DNA of 64,000 nucleotides from Acidobacteriaceae bacterium (lineage in GTDB: Bacteria > Acidobacteriota > Terriglobia > Terriglobales > Acidobacteriaceae), in NCBI GenBank assembly GCA_027452245.1, contig DAIDGW010000217.1, positions 1 to 64,000 on the forward strand. Reading direction: 5' to 3'. The notes under the pieces are model-generated. The model saw only the letters and a program-made list of their open reading frames with translations, was not told the DNA's origin and made no database searches. The translations under genes were made by a program, and so were the position numbers. Positions 8,703 to 19,126 of this stretch are shown here, piece after piece; positions within the stretch are counted from its first letter, which is position 1; each line of letters opens with the position of its first letter.

Positions 8703-9212
8703 ATGGCAACGATTGATTTTGCAAGGCCTACGGCGCCGAACCAGGACAAGCGATGGCGGATTGTGGAGAGCACGATGCGGCGGGTAGGGCATCATCCGCG
8801 GGCGCTGATTGAGACACTGCACACGGTGCAGGAGGCTTTTGGATACCTGGACCGGGATGCTCTGCGGTATGTGGCGGCTTCGCTGCACGTTCCATTGAGC
8901 CGGGCGTATGGGGTGGCAACGTTCTATCACTATTTCACGCTGAAACCGGCGGGCCAGCATACCTGCGTGGTTTGCACGGGAACAGCGTGCTACATCAAAG
9001 GCGCGAATCAATTGCTGGGAGCGCTGAAGTCGATGCTGAAGGTTGAACCGGGCGAGACGACCGGGGACGGGAAGGTATCGCTGCTGGCGGCGCGCTGCCT
9101 GGGGTCCTGCGGGCTGGCGCCGGCGGTGGTATACGACCAGGAAGTAGCGGGCAAGGTGAGCGCGGAAGGATTGCGGGCGCGGGTTGCGCAATGGATGTCC
9201 CATGACGCCTGA
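8703..9212 (+). CDS. hoxE: HoxE, 2Fe-2S subunit of bidirectional hydrogenase diaphorase
   Basis: 169 residues, NuoE-like. The thioredoxin-fold region carries the four cluster ligands Cys91, Cys96 (CTGTAC) and Cys132, Cys136 (CLGSC). The helical N-terminus has the family pattern ([16 protein letters not shown]). With HoxF and HoxU it forms the NAD(H)-reacting diaphorase part of the enzyme. The start is supported by GAGGA about 7 nt upstream. It is the first gene of a five-gene operon with overlapping ends; its last 11 bp overlap hoxF. A complex I NuoE is excluded because hydrogenase small and large subunits follow directly. Confidence 0.92.
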   Translation: MATIDFARPTAPNQDKRWRIVESTMRRVGHHPRALIETLHTVQEAFGYLDRDALRYVAASLHVPLSRAYGVATFYHYFTLKPAGQHTCVVCTGTACYIKGANQLLGALKSMLKVEPGETTGDGKVSLLAARCLGSCGLAPAVVYDQEVAGKVSAEGLRARVAQWMSHDA

Positions 9213-10842
9213 GGAACTTATCGAAATCGCGGAGGCCGAGCGGGAGGCGCAGAGCGAATACGCGCATACCTTCAATGTCTGTGTGGCGGCCGGGTGTCTG
9301 TCATGCCAGAGCCAGTCAGTGAAAGATGCTCTCGACCAAGAGATCAAGACGCATGGGCTGGAGCATACCTGTCGCACGAAAGGCGTAGGCTGCATGGGCC
9401 TTTGCTCGGAAGGTCCGCTGGTTTCAACGGAGAAGGGAACGCTTTACAAAAAGGTGGCGGCAAGCGACGCACCGGAGCTGGTGGAGAGCGTGGAAGTAGG
9501 ACCGGTCAGCCGGCTGGTGTGTCCGACGGATATGCCTTTCTTTCAGAAGCAGAAAAAGATAGTGCTGGAAAATTCCGGGGTCATCGACGCTGAGCGGATG
9601 GAGGATTACGTCGCCGCCGGCGGGTACAGCGGGCTCATCCAGGCTCTGACGGAGATGACACCTGCACAAGTGATCGAGCAGGTTACGCGGAGCGGATTGC
9701 GGGGCCGAGGGGGAGCGGGATATCCCACGGGATTGAAATGGAGCACGGTGGCCAAGGCGCAGAGCACGCGCAAGTTTGCGATCTGCAATGCCGACGAGGG
9801 CGATCCGGGGGCGTTCATGGATCGCAGCGTGCTGGAGAGCGATCCGCACCGGGTACTCGAGGGCATGCTGATCGCGGCTTATGCGGTGGGCGCCAGCGAG
9901 GGATTTATCTACGTGCGCGCGGAGTATCCGCTGGCCATCAAGCGGCTGAGGACGGCGATCCGGCAGGCCGAACGGCTAGGTTTGTTGGGTGGCAATATTT
10001 GCGGGACGCGATTCAGCTTTCACATCGATCTGCGGCTGGGAGCGGGGGCGTTTGTGTGCGGCGAAGAAACAGCCCTGATCGCTTCGATCGAAGGCAGGCG
10101 GGGAACTCCCCGGCCACGGCCGCCGTATCCGGCGCAGGCAGGAGTGTTTGACGAGCCCACATTGATCAATAACGTCGAAACCTATGCCAACGTTCCCATG
10201 ATTATCCGCAATGGTGGCGACTGGTATGCCCGCATTGGCACGGAAAAAAGCAAAGGCACAAAGGTATTCGCGTTGGCGGGGCGGATTCAGAATACAGGAC
10301 TGGTCGAGGTTCCCATGGGAATCACGCTGCGCGAGATCGTTTTTGAGATTGGCGGGGGCATTCCGGATGGCAGGAATTTCAAGGCGGTGCAGACCGGTGG
10401 GCCTTCGGGCGGATGTTTGCCCGGCCAATTCCTGGATATGCCGGTGGACTACGAATCGCTGGCCAAGGCGGGATCGATCATGGGGTCGGGAGGCATGATC
10501 GTCATTGATGATTCGGCCTGCATGGTGGATGTGGCGAAATACTTCATGGATTTCTGCATGACCGAGTCGTGCGGGAAGTGTATTCCATGCCGGGTGGGAA
10601 CGTACCAGGTTCACGAACTGCTCAAGCGAATCACCGGGTGCGAGTCAACTCCGCAAGACATGAGCATGCTGCAAGAACTTTGCGATCTGCTGAAGACGAC
10701 GAGCCTGTGTGGTCTGGGACAGTCGTCGCCCAATCCGGTATTAAGCACGCTGCGCTACTTTGCCGATGAGTATAAGGCGCATGTCGAGGATCACAATTGC
10801 CCGGCCGGCGTTTGCGGAAACGGCAGCGGAGGTGCGCGATGA
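9202..10842 (+). CDS. hoxF: HoxF, flavin- and NAD-binding diaphorase subunit
   Basis: 546 residues from the ATG at 9202, overlapping hoxE. An N-terminal thioredoxin-like ferredoxin domain (Cys pattern GCLSC, then GCMGLC) precedes the NuoF core. Core motifs: [13 protein letters not shown] for NADH/FMN binding, [14 protein letters not shown], and near residue 460 [12 protein letters not shown] with a later Cys (SLCGLG) for the 4Fe-4S cluster. A C-terminal CPAGVC tail ends the protein. It oxidises NADH or reduces NAD+, moving electrons to or from the hydrogenase module through HoxE and HoxU clusters. The stop overlaps the hoxU start (ATGA). Confidence 0.93.
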   Translation: MTPEELIEIAEAEREAQSEYAHTFNVCVAAGCLSCQSQSVKDALDQEIKTHGLEHTCRTKGVGCMGLCSEGPLVSTEKGTLYKKVAASDAPELVESVEVGPVSRLVCPTDMPFFQKQKKIVLENSGVIDAERMEDYVAAGGYSGLIQALTEMTPAQVIEQVTRSGLRGRGGAGYPTGLKWSTVAKAQSTRKFAICNADEGDPGAFMDRSVLESDPHRVLEGMLIAAYAVGASEGFIYVRAEYPLAIKRLRTAIRQAERLGLLGGNICGTRFSFHIDLRLGAGAFVCGEETALIASIEGRRGTPRPRPPYPAQAGVFDEPTLINNVETYANVPMIIRNGGDWYARIGTEKSKGTKVFALAGRIQNTGLVEVPMGITLREIVFEIGGGIPDGRNFKAVQTGGPSGGCLPGQFLDMPVDYESLAKAGSIMGSGGMIVIDDSACMVDVAKYFMDFCMTESCGKCIPCRVGTYQVHELLKRITGCESTPQDMSMLQELCDLLKTTSLCGLGQSSPNPVLSTLRYFADEYKAHVEDHNCPAGVCGNGSGGAR

Positions 10843-11558
10843 CGGTAGCAGCCGGAATCAAGACCCTCAAAATCGATGATCGCGACTTCAGCGCACGCGC
10901 CCAGGAAACTATTCTTGACGTGGCCCGGCAGAACGGGATTTTTATTCCGAGTCTTTGCGAATTGAAGGGACTTTCCGAGGTTGGAGCCTGTCGGTTGTGC
11001 CTGGTGGAAATCAAAGGCAGCAACCGCCTGTTTCCCGCCTGCGTGACCCCAGTGGAAGAAGGGATGGAGGTTACGACCAATTCCGAACGACTGCAGCGCT
11101 ATCGCCGGTCCATCCTGGAGTTGCTGTTTACGGAAAGGAACCATGTCTGCTCGGTGTGTGTTTCGAATGGACACTGTGAGATGCAGACTCTCGCACAAAA
11201 GCTGGAGATTACGCATGTGCGGTTTCCGTACCGCTATCCCAAAGCGGAGGTGGATGCTTCTCACCAACGGTTTGTGGTGGATCATAACCGCTGCATTTTG
11301 TGCTCACGTTGTGTTCGCGTGTGCGACGAGATCGAAGGAGCGCATACCTGGGACCTGAAGGGACGTGGCATCCATGTGCGGGTGATTACCGATTTGGATG
11401 AGCCGTGGGGATCGTCGGAAACCTGCACGGGATGCGGCAAGTGCGTACACGTGTGCCCGACGGGGGCGCTGTTCGAGAAAGGGCGCTCGGTGGCGGAGAT
11501 GATGAAGCGGCGGCAATTCCTGCCATATCTGACGCTGATGAGGGAGGACCGGGAGTGA
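10839..11558 (+). CDS. hoxU: HoxU, iron-sulfur subunit of the hydrogenase diaphorase
   Basis: 239 residues, homologous to the N-terminus of NuoG. An N-terminal 2Fe-2S domain (SLCELKG, GACRLC, PAC) is followed by the CSVC...C region and two 4Fe-4S motifs, [11 protein letters not shown] and [11 protein letters not shown]. Its job is to carry electrons between HoxF and the HoxY/HoxH hydrogenase dimer. It starts at the ATG inside the hoxF stop (ATGA); an upstream in-frame start would lengthen it with residues lacking family character. It ends one base before the overlap with the GTG of hoxY. Confidence 0.92.
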   Translation: MTVAAGIKTLKIDDRDFSARAQETILDVARQNGIFIPSLCELKGLSEVGACRLCLVEIKGSNRLFPACVTPVEEGMEVTTNSERLQRYRRSILELLFTERNHVCSVCVSNGHCEMQTLAQKLEITHVRFPYRYPKAEVDASHQRFVVDHNRCILCSRCVRVCDEIEGAHTWDLKGRGIHVRVITDLDEPWGSSETCTGCGKCVHVCPTGALFEKGRSVAEMMKRRQFLPYLTLMREDRE

Positions 11559-12088
11559 GCAAGCTGAAGCTGGCAACGGTATGGCTGGATGGGTGCTCGG
11601 GATGTCATATGTCGTTGCTCGATCTGGATGAACGACTGCTTGCCGTGGCGGAGAAGGCGGAACTGGTCTACAGCCCGCTGGTGGACCAAAAAATCTTTCC
11701 GAACGGAGTGGACATCGCGCTGGTGGAAGGAGCGGTGAGCAGCGAAGAAGACCTGGACAAGATTCAAATGGTGCGGGAGCGGACGAAGACGTTGGTTTCG
11801 CTTGGCGATTGCGCGGTGACGGCGAATGTGCCGGGCATGCGCAATCCTTTTGGAGTGCGAGCTGTTTATGCGAGGGCCTATCGGGAGAACGTCACGCTCG
11901 AGCCGGGGATTCCGAATGACAGTGTGCCGAGATTATTGCCATGTTCGCGGCCGGTGCACGAAGCGGTTCCGATAGATGTGTATGTGCCGGGATGTCCGCC
12001 GTCGGCCGATACGATTTTCTATGTAATTGGCGAATTGCTGGAAGGGCGTCCACCGGAGATTTGCGCAAAAACGAGATTTGGAGCGTAG
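11555..12088 (+). CDS. hoxY: HoxY, [NiFe] hydrogenase small subunit
   Basis: 177 residues from the GTG at 11555 that overlaps the hoxU stop; this gives the normal length for HoxY. The proximal 4Fe-4S ligands are visible: [14 protein letters not shown] near the N-terminus, [14 protein letters not shown] in the middle, and [10 protein letters not shown] near the C-terminus. There is no Tat signal, so the enzyme is cytoplasmic, as expected of group 3 hydrogenases. It pairs with HoxH and passes electrons from the Ni-Fe site to HoxU. Confidence 0.92.
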   Translation: MSKLKLATVWLDGCSGCHMSLLDLDERLLAVAEKAELVYSPLVDQKIFPNGVDIALVEGAVSSEEDLDKIQMVRERTKTLVSLGDCAVTANVPGMRNPFGVRAVYARAYRENVTLEPGIPNDSVPRLLPCSRPVHEAVPIDVYVPGCPPSADTIFYVIGELLEGRPPEICAKTRFGA

Positions 12089-12089
12089 G

Positions 12090-13523
12090 GTGGAAGAAAC
12101 TTCTGGAAGAACGGTCGTTATTGACCCGGTCACGAGAATCGAGGGGCACTCAAAGATCACGCTGAAGATGAATGACAGCGGCCGAGTAGAAGACGCGCAT
12201 TTCCATGTAACCCAGTTTCGCGGATTCGAAAAGTTTTGCGAAGGGCGTCCGTTTTATGAAATGCCATCGCTGATGGCGCGCATCTGCGGCATATGCCCGG
12301 TCAGTCATCTGATTGCTTCGGCGAAGGCATGCGATGCGCTGCTGGCGGTGCGAATTCCGCCGACCGCAGATAAATTGCGCCGCATTTTTTGTCTGGCACA
12401 GGTCGTGCAGTCGCACGCGCTGAGCTTCTTTTATCTCTCTTCTCCCGACCTGTTGCTGGGCATGGATGCCGATCCGACTGAGACGCATCTGTTTGGAGTG
12501 CTGGAGAAGAATCCGGAACTGGCGCGACAGGGAATTCGTCTGCGGCAGTTCGGCCAGCAAATCATCGAGCGTCTGGGGGGCAAGCGGATTCATCCCGCAT
12601 GGGTCGTGCCCGGAGGAGTCAGCGAACCACTTTCGGTGGAGAATCGCGACGCGATTCTTGCCGGCGTACCCGAAGCGCAGCAGATCGCGGAGCGGACGCT
12701 AGAGTGGTTCAAGAGTGTTCGGGAAAAATTCCGGGAGGAGATTGCCACCTTCGGCAATTTTCCGTCGCTGTTCATGGGAATCGTGAAGCCGGATGGAGGC
12801 CTCACGTTTTATGACGGCAAGCTTCGTCTGGTTGGCGCGGACGGGAAGATCGAGGCGGACGGCCTCGATCCAGCGAATTATGCCGAGTACATCGGAGAAA
12901 AGGTTGAGTCTTGGAGTTACCTTAAGTCGACCTATTACAAGCCAAAGGGATGGCTGGACGGAATGTATCGCGTGGGTCCGCTGGCGCGACTCAATGTGGC
13001 GGATCGCATCGGAACGCCACGTGCGGACCAGGAACTGGCTGAATTCCACGAACTACAGCGCACCGCCGTGCTTAGTTCATTCCATTATCATCACGCTCGG
13101 CTGATCGAGATCCTGTATTGCGTGGAACGACTGGCAGAGTTATTGGAAGATTCAGAGATCCTGTCCAAGCATGTACGGGCGTTTGCACGGCCGAATGCGT
13201 TTGAAGGCGTGGGCGCCTGTGAAGCTCCTCGCGGCACTCTTTTTCACCACTACAAAATCGACGAACAGGGATTGATTCGGTGGGCCAACCTGGTCATCGC
13301 TACCGGACACAATGCGCTCGCGATGAACCGGAGCATCCTGCAGGTGGCGAAGCATTTCGTTATTGGTGACAAGCTTTCGAGAGGAATGCTGAACCGCGTG
13401 GAAGCAGTGATCCGGGCATACGATCCGTGCCTGAGTTGCTCGACCCACGCCGACGGGCATCTGACGCTTCAAGTTGAATTGATCGGACCTGCCGGTGAAG
13501 TCCTGGACGAGATTCGAAGCTGA
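12090..13523 (+). CDS. hoxH: HoxH, [NiFe] hydrogenase large subunit (group 3d type)
   Basis: 477 residues from the GTG at 12090, one base after the hoxY stop. Ni-Fe ligands: Cys66 and Cys69 in [10 protein letters not shown], and Cys447 and Cys450 in DPCLSCSTH. The protein continues 24 residues past His453, the expected length of the C-terminal peptide removed by the maturation protease HoxW. The subunit order EFUYH and sequence type fit the NAD-reducing bidirectional group 3d rather than the F420- or NADP-linked groups. No hoxW or hyp gene is in the window, so maturation genes must lie elsewhere. Confidence 0.93.
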   Translation: MEETSGRTVVIDPVTRIEGHSKITLKMNDSGRVEDAHFHVTQFRGFEKFCEGRPFYEMPSLMARICGICPVSHLIASAKACDALLAVRIPPTADKLRRIFCLAQVVQSHALSFFYLSSPDLLLGMDADPTETHLFGVLEKNPELARQGIRLRQFGQQIIERLGGKRIHPAWVVPGGVSEPLSVENRDAILAGVPEAQQIAERTLEWFKSVREKFREEIATFGNFPSLFMGIVKPDGGLTFYDGKLRLVGADGKIEADGLDPANYAEYIGEKVESWSYLKSTYYKPKGWLDGMYRVGPLARLNVADRIGTPRADQELAEFHELQRTAVLSSFHYHHARLIEILYCVERLAELLEDSEILSKHVRAFARPNAFEGVGACEAPRGTLFHHYKIDEQGLIRWANLVIATGHNALAMNRSILQVAKHFVIGDKLSRGMLNRVEAVIRAYDPCLSCSTHADGHLTLQVELIGPAGEVLDEIRS

Positions 13524-13666
13524 ATCCGACAAGGGGTTCCGCGAGCAATTCCGTTCTTCTCCTTAATGATTCTCCGCCTGCCTGCTAACTCCTACGTTGA
13601 TCCCGGATCAGGGCTCGCATAGAATCTGGCTTTCTTTCAAACGCAAGCCTTCGAGAGCGAACCGAA

Positions 13667-15019
13667 ATGCCCATTATCGACCCCCGCCGCCTGAGTTCCC
13701 TGATGGAAAGCGAACAGAAGAAGTTTGTGGAGGAGCGTCCAAAATCGCAAGCCTTATTTAAGCGCGCGAGAAAGTCGCTGTTGGGTGGCGTTCCAATGAA
13801 CTGGATGGCGAAGTGGGCCGGGGAGTTTCCTCCATTTGTACGGGAAGCGCAAGGTGCGGAATTCTGGGATGTCGATGGGCACGGCTACGTCGACTTTTGC
13901 CTGGGAGACACGGGAGCGATGAGCGGTCACTCGCCAGCAGCAACTGTGGGAGCCGTGCGGGAGCAGGCCGGTCGGGGGATCACGCTAATGCTGCCGAGCG
14001 AAGATTGCCTGTGGGCGGCGGAGGAATTGCAGCGGCGATTCGGTTTGCCATACTGGCAATTCACTCTCACAGCAACGGATGCCAATCGGTTCTCGATTCG
14101 GCTGGCTCGGCAAATTACGGGGCGGCAAAAAATCCTGGTGTTCAACTGGTGTTATCACGGTACGGTCGATGAATGCTTCATTACGCTGGAGAATGGCGTC
14201 GCGAAGGCAAGGCGCGGAAACATTGGGCCTCCGGTAGATCCTGCGCTCACGACAAAGGTTGTTGAATTCAACGATGTCACTGCTCTCGAGAACGCGCTAG
14301 CAGAGAGGGACGTGGCCTGCGTGCTGGCCGAACCGGCGATGACGAACGTGGGGATTGTGCTCCCGGATGCTGGGTTTCATCAACAATTGCGGGACCTGAC
14401 ACGGAAGTATGGCACCCTGCTGATTCTCGACGAGACACATACGATTTGTGCAGGGCCCGGCGGTTTTACGCGCAGAGAAAATCTCGATCCGGACGTGCTC
14501 GTGTTTGGCAAACCGATCGGCGGAGGCGTTCCTGGAGCAACCTACGGCTTCACGCAGGAGGTGGCAGACGCGATCAGCGCGCGCCACAGCCTGGAGGATT
14601 GCGATGTCGGAGGAATCGGGGGAACACTCGCGGGCAACGCTCTCTCGCTGTCCTCGGTGCGGGCAACACTGGAAAAAGTTCTGACCCCCGAGGCATTCGA
14701 GCGGATGATTCCGCTTGCGGAACTGTGGACTGACGGGGTAAAGAAAGCAATTGCTGATTACGGTCTCCCGTGGAACGTGACTCGACTGGGGTGCAGGGCA
14801 GAGTATCTTTTTTCTTCGCACTCGCCCCATAACGGAAGCGAGGCGCATGACGCAATGGATTTTGAACTTGAGCGCTTCATGCACCTGTTCGCGATGAATC
14901 GAGGCATTCTGTTGACGCCGTTCCACAACATGGCACTGATGTCACCTGCGACCACGAAGGATCATGTCGATCGCCACACGAAAGTTTTTCGGGAAGCGTT
15001 GACCGTGCTGATTGCGTAA
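13667..15019 (+). CDS. Class III PLP aminotransferase (glutamate-1-semialdehyde mutase-like)
   Basis: 450 residues of the class III aminotransferase fold. Asp255 in LLILDETHT contacts the pyridine nitrogen and Lys282 in VFGKPIGGG is the Schiff-base lysine. The closest recognisable type is the glutamate-1-semialdehyde aminomutase group, but this protein is longer at the N-terminus than a standard HemL and lies in no haem operon, so a different amino donor or substrate is likely. It is a single gene, 143 bp after hoxH and 124 bp before the peptidase gene. Substrate cannot be determined from the sequence. Confidence 0.82.
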   Translation: MPIIDPRRLSSLMESEQKKFVEERPKSQALFKRARKSLLGGVPMNWMAKWAGEFPPFVREAQGAEFWDVDGHGYVDFCLGDTGAMSGHSPAATVGAVREQAGRGITLMLPSEDCLWAAEELQRRFGLPYWQFTLTATDANRFSIRLARQITGRQKILVFNWCYHGTVDECFITLENGVAKARRGNIGPPVDPALTTKVVEFNDVTALENALAERDVACVLAEPAMTNVGIVLPDAGFHQQLRDLTRKYGTLLILDETHTICAGPGGFTRRENLDPDVLVFGKPIGGGVPGATYGFTQEVADAISARHSLEDCDVGGIGGTLAGNALSLSSVRATLEKVLTPEAFERMIPLAELWTDGVKKAIADYGLPWNVTRLGCRAEYLFSSHSPHNGSEAHDAMDFELERFMHLFAMNRGILLTPFHNMALMSPATTKDHVDRHTKVFREALTVLIA

Positions 15020-15143
15020 TCGCTGGCTGGCGATTTAGCACGATTTTCACGATGCGGCTGAAGAGGCCTACAATGGGTGGCGGTTTGGCATAACCGCCTT
15101 CTTATCTGTTACCCTTTCCCGTTCCAGTCGAGAGGAGTCGAGA

Positions 15144-16922
15144 ATGCGAACTCGTAAATCTCTGTCAGTCATAGCCGTCTTACTATCCGTGCCACTGTGC
15201 TTGTTCGCGGCAGGCAACAAAACTAAAGAGGCCAGCCCGGTTGAGACGAAGCCGTCTTATGACCTGCCGCAGTCGGCGAAAGAGACGCTCGATCTGACCA
15301 TGTATCAGAAGATCCGCGACGAAGGGCTGGCGCATTCACATGTGATGGACTACGCCTCCGCGCTGACGGATGGAATTGGGCCGCGCCTGACCGGATCCCC
15401 TAACTTAAAGCGCGCCAACGAATGGACGAAAGAGCAGTTCACGGCAATGGGCTGCAGCAATGCCCACCTTGAAGACTGGGGCGAGTTTGGGATGGGCTGG
15501 CGCCAGCTGAATACGTGGGTTCGCATGACGTCGCCCGATACGGCCGTGTTCATCGCGCAAGCACTGCCTTGGTCGCCATCGAGTCACGGTACGGTGAGCG
15601 GCGGTGCGGTGTGGGTGGATGCAAAGGACGAAAAAGACCTGGAGAAATATAAGGGCAAGCTGGCGGGGAAGGTTGTTTTCTTCGGCGACATGCGCGAGGT
15701 AAAACCCGTCGATAAGCCGCTGTTTGTGCGCCGGACAGACGAAGATCTGAAGGATACGGCAGAGTATCCGACCCACTATCAGGATCCGGAGAAATTCTTT
15801 CAGGAGTTCATCAAGCGACTGGCGTTCCGGGAAAAGGCGGGACAGTTCTTTGCCGATGAACACGCAGCGGCGGTCGTAATTCCGAGTCGAGATGGGCGAG
15901 ATGGCGGAGGCTCCGGAGGAACCATCTTCGATGATGGCGGGTCCGGCCTGGGGTGGTTTACTTACCAGCGCCAACATGCGGAAAAGTTGCCCATCGTGGT
16001 GATGGCGATTGAGAACTATGGGCGCGTTTACCGGCTGGTCAAGGCGAATGTACCGGTAAGCATTGAAATGGATGTGGAGACGGAATTTACGGGCGATCAC
16101 GAGCACGGATATGACACGATCGCCGAAATTCCGGGTACGGATCCGAAGTTGAGGGACGAACTTGTGATGGTGGGTGGCCATCTCGATTCGTGGGCTTCGG
16201 GAACTGGAGCGACTGACAATGGCGCAGGAACTGTGGTGGCCATGGAAGTCATGCGCATTCTCAACGCCTTGCATGTGCAGCCGCGGCGAACGATACGAGT
16301 TGGGCTTTGGACGGGCGAAGAGCAGGGCGAGTTCGGTTCGTATGGCTACGTCAAGAATCATTTTGGATATGTGCCGCTTTCAACCGCGCCCGATCAGATG
16401 AAGTTGCCGGATTTTCTCCGCAAGCCTGCCGGGCCCGTGCAAGTAAAGCCCGAGCAACAGAGGATTTCGGCATACTTCAATCTGGATAATGGCAGCGGAA
16501 AGATTCGCGGGATTTATCTGCAAAACAATGCGGCAATCGCGCCCATTTTCCGGCAATGGATTGCGCCACTGAGGGATCTTGGGGTGACGACCATTACGAT
16601 GCGCAATACTGGCGGAACGGATCACGAAGCTTTTGATTCGGTGGGCATTCCTGGATTCCAGTTCATCCAGGATCCCCTGGATTACGGTTCAAGGACACAT
16701 CACTCCAATATGGATGTCTATGAGAGATTGCAGCCGGATGATCTGGCGCAAGCGGCGACGGTGGAAGCCATCTTCGTCTACAACGCCGCGATGCGTGACC
16801 AGATGCTGCCCCGCAAACCGCTGCCGCATCCCGAACTCGAGGAGCAGCGCCACGCTCCGTTGAAGAACGTGATGCCAGGTGCGGAAGCGGGGAAGGAAGA
16901 TACCGGCACGCAGAGCGAATAA
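15144..16922 (+). CDS. Secreted M28-family metallopeptidase
   Basis: 592 residues with a signal peptide (basic MRTRKS, hydrophobic core, FAAG cleavage region near residue 23). A PA-like insert covers roughly residues 130-300. The M28 catalytic part has the zinc ligands in order: GGHLDSWASG (His), ATDNGAG (Asp), TGEEQGEFGS (paired Glu), and TGGTDHEAFDSVG and SRTHHSNMD near the end (His). These are co-catalytic zinc aminopeptidases or carboxypeptidases. The start has GAGGAGT about 7 nt upstream. It stands alone, followed by a convergent receiver gene. Confidence 0.88.
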   Translation: MRTRKSLSVIAVLLSVPLCLFAAGNKTKEASPVETKPSYDLPQSAKETLDLTMYQKIRDEGLAHSHVMDYASALTDGIGPRLTGSPNLKRANEWTKEQFTAMGCSNAHLEDWGEFGMGWRQLNTWVRMTSPDTAVFIAQALPWSPSSHGTVSGGAVWVDAKDEKDLEKYKGKLAGKVVFFGDMREVKPVDKPLFVRRTDEDLKDTAEYPTHYQDPEKFFQEFIKRLAFREKAGQFFADEHAAAVVIPSRDGRDGGGSGGTIFDDGGSGLGWFTYQRQHAEKLPIVVMAIENYGRVYRLVKANVPVSIEMDVETEFTGDHEHGYDTIAEIPGTDPKLRDELVMVGGHLDSWASGTGATDNGAGTVVAMEVMRILNALHVQPRRTIRVGLWTGEEQGEFGSYGYVKNHFGYVPLSTAPDQMKLPDFLRKPAGPVQVKPEQQRISAYFNLDNGSGKIRGIYLQNNAAIAPIFRQWIAPLRDLGVTTITMRNTGGTDHEAFDSVGIPGFQFIQDPLDYGSRTHHSNMDVYERLQPDDLAQAATVEAIFVYNAAMRDQMLPRKPLPHPELEEQRHAPLKNVMPGAEAGKEDTGTQSE

Positions 16923-16972
16923 CGCTGAGCCGCTACGGCAACGCTGCCGACTGGATCTGCCAAGCTTCGGGC

Positions 16973-17356
16973 TTAAGCCATTTTCCCCATGGGAGCGGCA
17001 ATGGCAGTAATGGCCTCGACCAATTCACTGACGCCATTCACATCCTTGGAGAAGACGGCTCGAACTCCGGCGGCTCGTGCGAGATCGGCGAGTTGAGGAG
17101 TGGCGAACATGGTGAACAGCAGGATGGCGCACTTGGGAGCGATATTACTGATCTGCCTGGCCGCTTCAACGCCGTTCATCTCAGGCATGCCGTAGTCCAA
17201 CAGGAGAACGTCGGGTTTAGCCCCACGGGCGTTTTCGATGGCCGTGCGGCCGTTTTCCGCCTCCCAGGAAACCACCCAATCTTTGTTGAGACCGAGACAG
17301 CGGCGTAGCGCTGCCCGAACCTGAGCATTGTCATCCACAATCGCGATCCTAATCAT
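16973..17356 (-). CDS. Receiver-only response regulator
   Basis: 127 residues making up one REC domain. The acidic pair is Asp8/Asp9 (VDDN), the phosphorylation site is Asp54 (LLLDYGMPEMNG), the switch Thr is in LLFTMFA and the conserved Lys is in AVFSKDVNG. There is no output domain, so it acts by protein contact, like CheY or Spo0F. No histidine kinase is adjacent. A weaker possibility is a truncated NarL-type regulator, whose REC domain this resembles, that has lost its DNA-binding part. Confidence 0.85.
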   Translation of the reverse strand: MIRIAIVDDNAQVRAALRRCLGLNKDWVVSWEAENGRTAIENARGAKPDVLLLDYGMPEMNGVEAARQISNIAPKCAILLFTMFATPQLADLARAAGVRAVFSKDVNGVSELVEAITAIAAPMGKMA

Positions 17357-17550
17357 TGAGTCCTCTTACACGGGGGATTGAAGAAGACTGACTTCTGTCT
17401 TCGGTTTGCTTGTGAGAGTGGCGCTCAGTTACGGAATATGGGTACTTTACTTGGGCAAGAGATTTCGCAAAATGGCCCAGCCGGGGAAACGCGCCACACG
17501 ATCGAGGTAGGGTGTTTCACTTAGGCCTGAAGGGCAAGTCTATGGTCCGG

Positions 17551-17808
17551 TCACGACTGCGCCAACTTCCTTGGGAGATTCATCCGGAGATCTGTGTGCA
17601 TGGGTGGTTGCGACCAGACTCTCACCCGCTTATGTGACCACGCGAGAACGGCCAAGGTGGCAAGCAGCATCAGGACGATGCCGAGCACCATTACAAGACG
17701 CTTCGAACGTACATGGCCGAGAATCATGGGACCTAGGTTGGATGCGCGCGATTGGGGGGATTTTGCCTTGGTCTGCAACGGCGGATTTCTGTGTGTTTTC
17801 CGCAACAT
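17551..17808 (-). CDS. Possible small single-pass membrane protein
   Basis: An 85-residue frame from the ATG at 17808: a basic, polar head of about 38 residues, one strong transmembrane segment (LVMVLGIVLMLLATLAVLAW) and a basic tail. No family is recognised. The frame can be extended to 17892 but no start has a clear ribosome binding site. The hydrophobic segment is the only positive evidence; overlapping frames on the other strand look random. Confidence 0.4.
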   Translation of the reverse strand: MLRKTHRNPPLQTKAKSPQSRASNLGPMILGHVRSKRLVMVLGIVLMLLATLAVLAWSHKRVRVWSQPPMHTDLRMNLPRKLAQS

Positions 17809-17896
17809 AGGGGAATATGGGAGGCATTGTCCGAGAGCGCAACCGAGAAGGAAGAGGCAGCGTAGGGCGCCGGGTTCCGGCGCCCTCATCAATCAG

Positions 17897-18964
17897 CTAT
17901 GCTGTTTTGCGCAGGAGTTGTCGCTTTCCCTGCTGCCATATGTGGTGGAGCTTTCGACGGGGTGAGCGTCCAGGCTTCAGAAATGAGCTGACTGCAGCGG
18001 CAGCGAAGCCCACGAGCGCAGCAGCACCCAGCAGATTCACATGCGTCTCTGCCCAAAGCTCGGTGCTGTGCGAGCGGGCGCGATTATCAAATGTGCCATG
18101 AGCCCCGTGGTCGCCGGGAAGCGGTTCCCACAGATTGTTCGGTCGACTGGGGTCCTCGGGACCGTCATGTTGCTGCGCATCGTAGCCCACCCTGGCCAAG
18201 TAATGATCGAGAAGCGAGGGAATGATCTTATTGCCGTAAATGGCTTTGACCGACGACCATGCGGGATAGTATTCGCGGCGTTCTGCGTGATGCGCCGCGT
18301 AATAAATGGCCCGGGCGGCGACTTCCGGCTGGTAAATGGGCGGCACCGGCTGCGCTTTGTGCGGCAGGCGGCTCTTCACCCATCCGAATTGCGGAGTGTT
18401 TAAAGCCGGCATCTGCACCATGGTGACGTGCACGTTGCTGTGATCATGAAATAGTTCGCTGCGGAGCGAGGCATAGAAGCCGAGAATCGCATGTTTGGAA
18501 GCGCAATATGCCGATTGCAAAGGAATGCTGCGATAGGCCAAGGCGGAACCGACCAGCACAATGGACCCGCGATCGCGGGGCAACATTCGTTTGAGAGCGG
18601 AAATCGTGCCATAGACATATCCGAGATAGCAGACTTCCGTTACGCGTTTGTACTCTTCCGCGGTCATTTCCTTAACGGGCGAGAAGACGGAAGTCATAGC
18701 GTCATTCACCCAGATATCGATGGGTCCGAGCTCTTTTTCAACCTGCTCGGCGGCAGCTTCAACCGCGGCTGCATCGGCAACGTCAAGGGGCAGGACCAAA
18801 GCTTTTCCACCGCAGGCTTCGACTTCGCGGCGAGCGCCTTCCAGTCCTTCGCGGCCGCGCGCGATCAAACCGATGGAAGCGCCATGACGGGCGAATTCGC
18901 GCACCGCGGCACGGCCAGCACCAGCCGAAGCTCCAGTGATTACAACAACTTCTCGTGAACGCAT
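17897..18964 (-). CDS. SDR-family oxidoreductase with C-terminal extension
   Basis: 355 residues. The first 250 form a classical short-chain dehydrogenase: cofactor motif TGASAGAG (residues 10-17), VNDAMT in place of the usual NNAG, catalytic Ser in LVGSALAYR and YCASK further on. The C-terminal 100 residues add an Arg/His-rich segment, a hydrophobic stretch (AAALVGFAAAAVSSFL) and a basic tail, so the protein may be membrane-anchored. This long-SDR type is common in soil bacteria with no assigned substrate. It is divergent from the acyltransferase gene. Confidence 0.82.
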   Translation of the reverse strand: MRSREVVVITGASAGAGRAAVREFARHGASIGLIARGREGLEGARREVEACGGKALVLPLDVADAAAVEAAAEQVEKELGPIDIWVNDAMTSVFSPVKEMTAEEYKRVTEVCYLGYVYGTISALKRMLPRDRGSIVLVGSALAYRSIPLQSAYCASKHAILGFYASLRSELFHDHSNVHVTMVQMPALNTPQFGWVKSRLPHKAQPVPPIYQPEVAARAIYYAAHHAERREYYPAWSSVKAIYGNKIIPSLLDHYLARVGYDAQQHDGPEDPSRPNNLWEPLPGDHGAHGTFDNRARSHSTELWAETHVNLLGAAALVGFAAAAVSSFLKPGRSPRRKLHHIWQQGKRQLLRKTA

Positions 18965-19126
18965 GTTTCTCTCCCTCGCAAACTTCAGAAGTTTGGATGG
19001 TTTGGTCCCGACAATGTTTGCCGCCGAAATTTTGGAATGCCGCCTGAAATGTCGGGAAACGATGCATTGCTGTCAGGGTGTGGGCGCAAGGTGATCCCAG
19101 CGGCAGAATTGCCTTAGAATAGGCCG

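Noticed and set aside
8703-13523. Reading the NuoE/F/G-like genes as part of respiratory complex I
   Set aside because: They are followed without gaps by [NiFe] hydrogenase small and large subunits with full Ni-Fe ligand motifs, and no membrane subunits are present.
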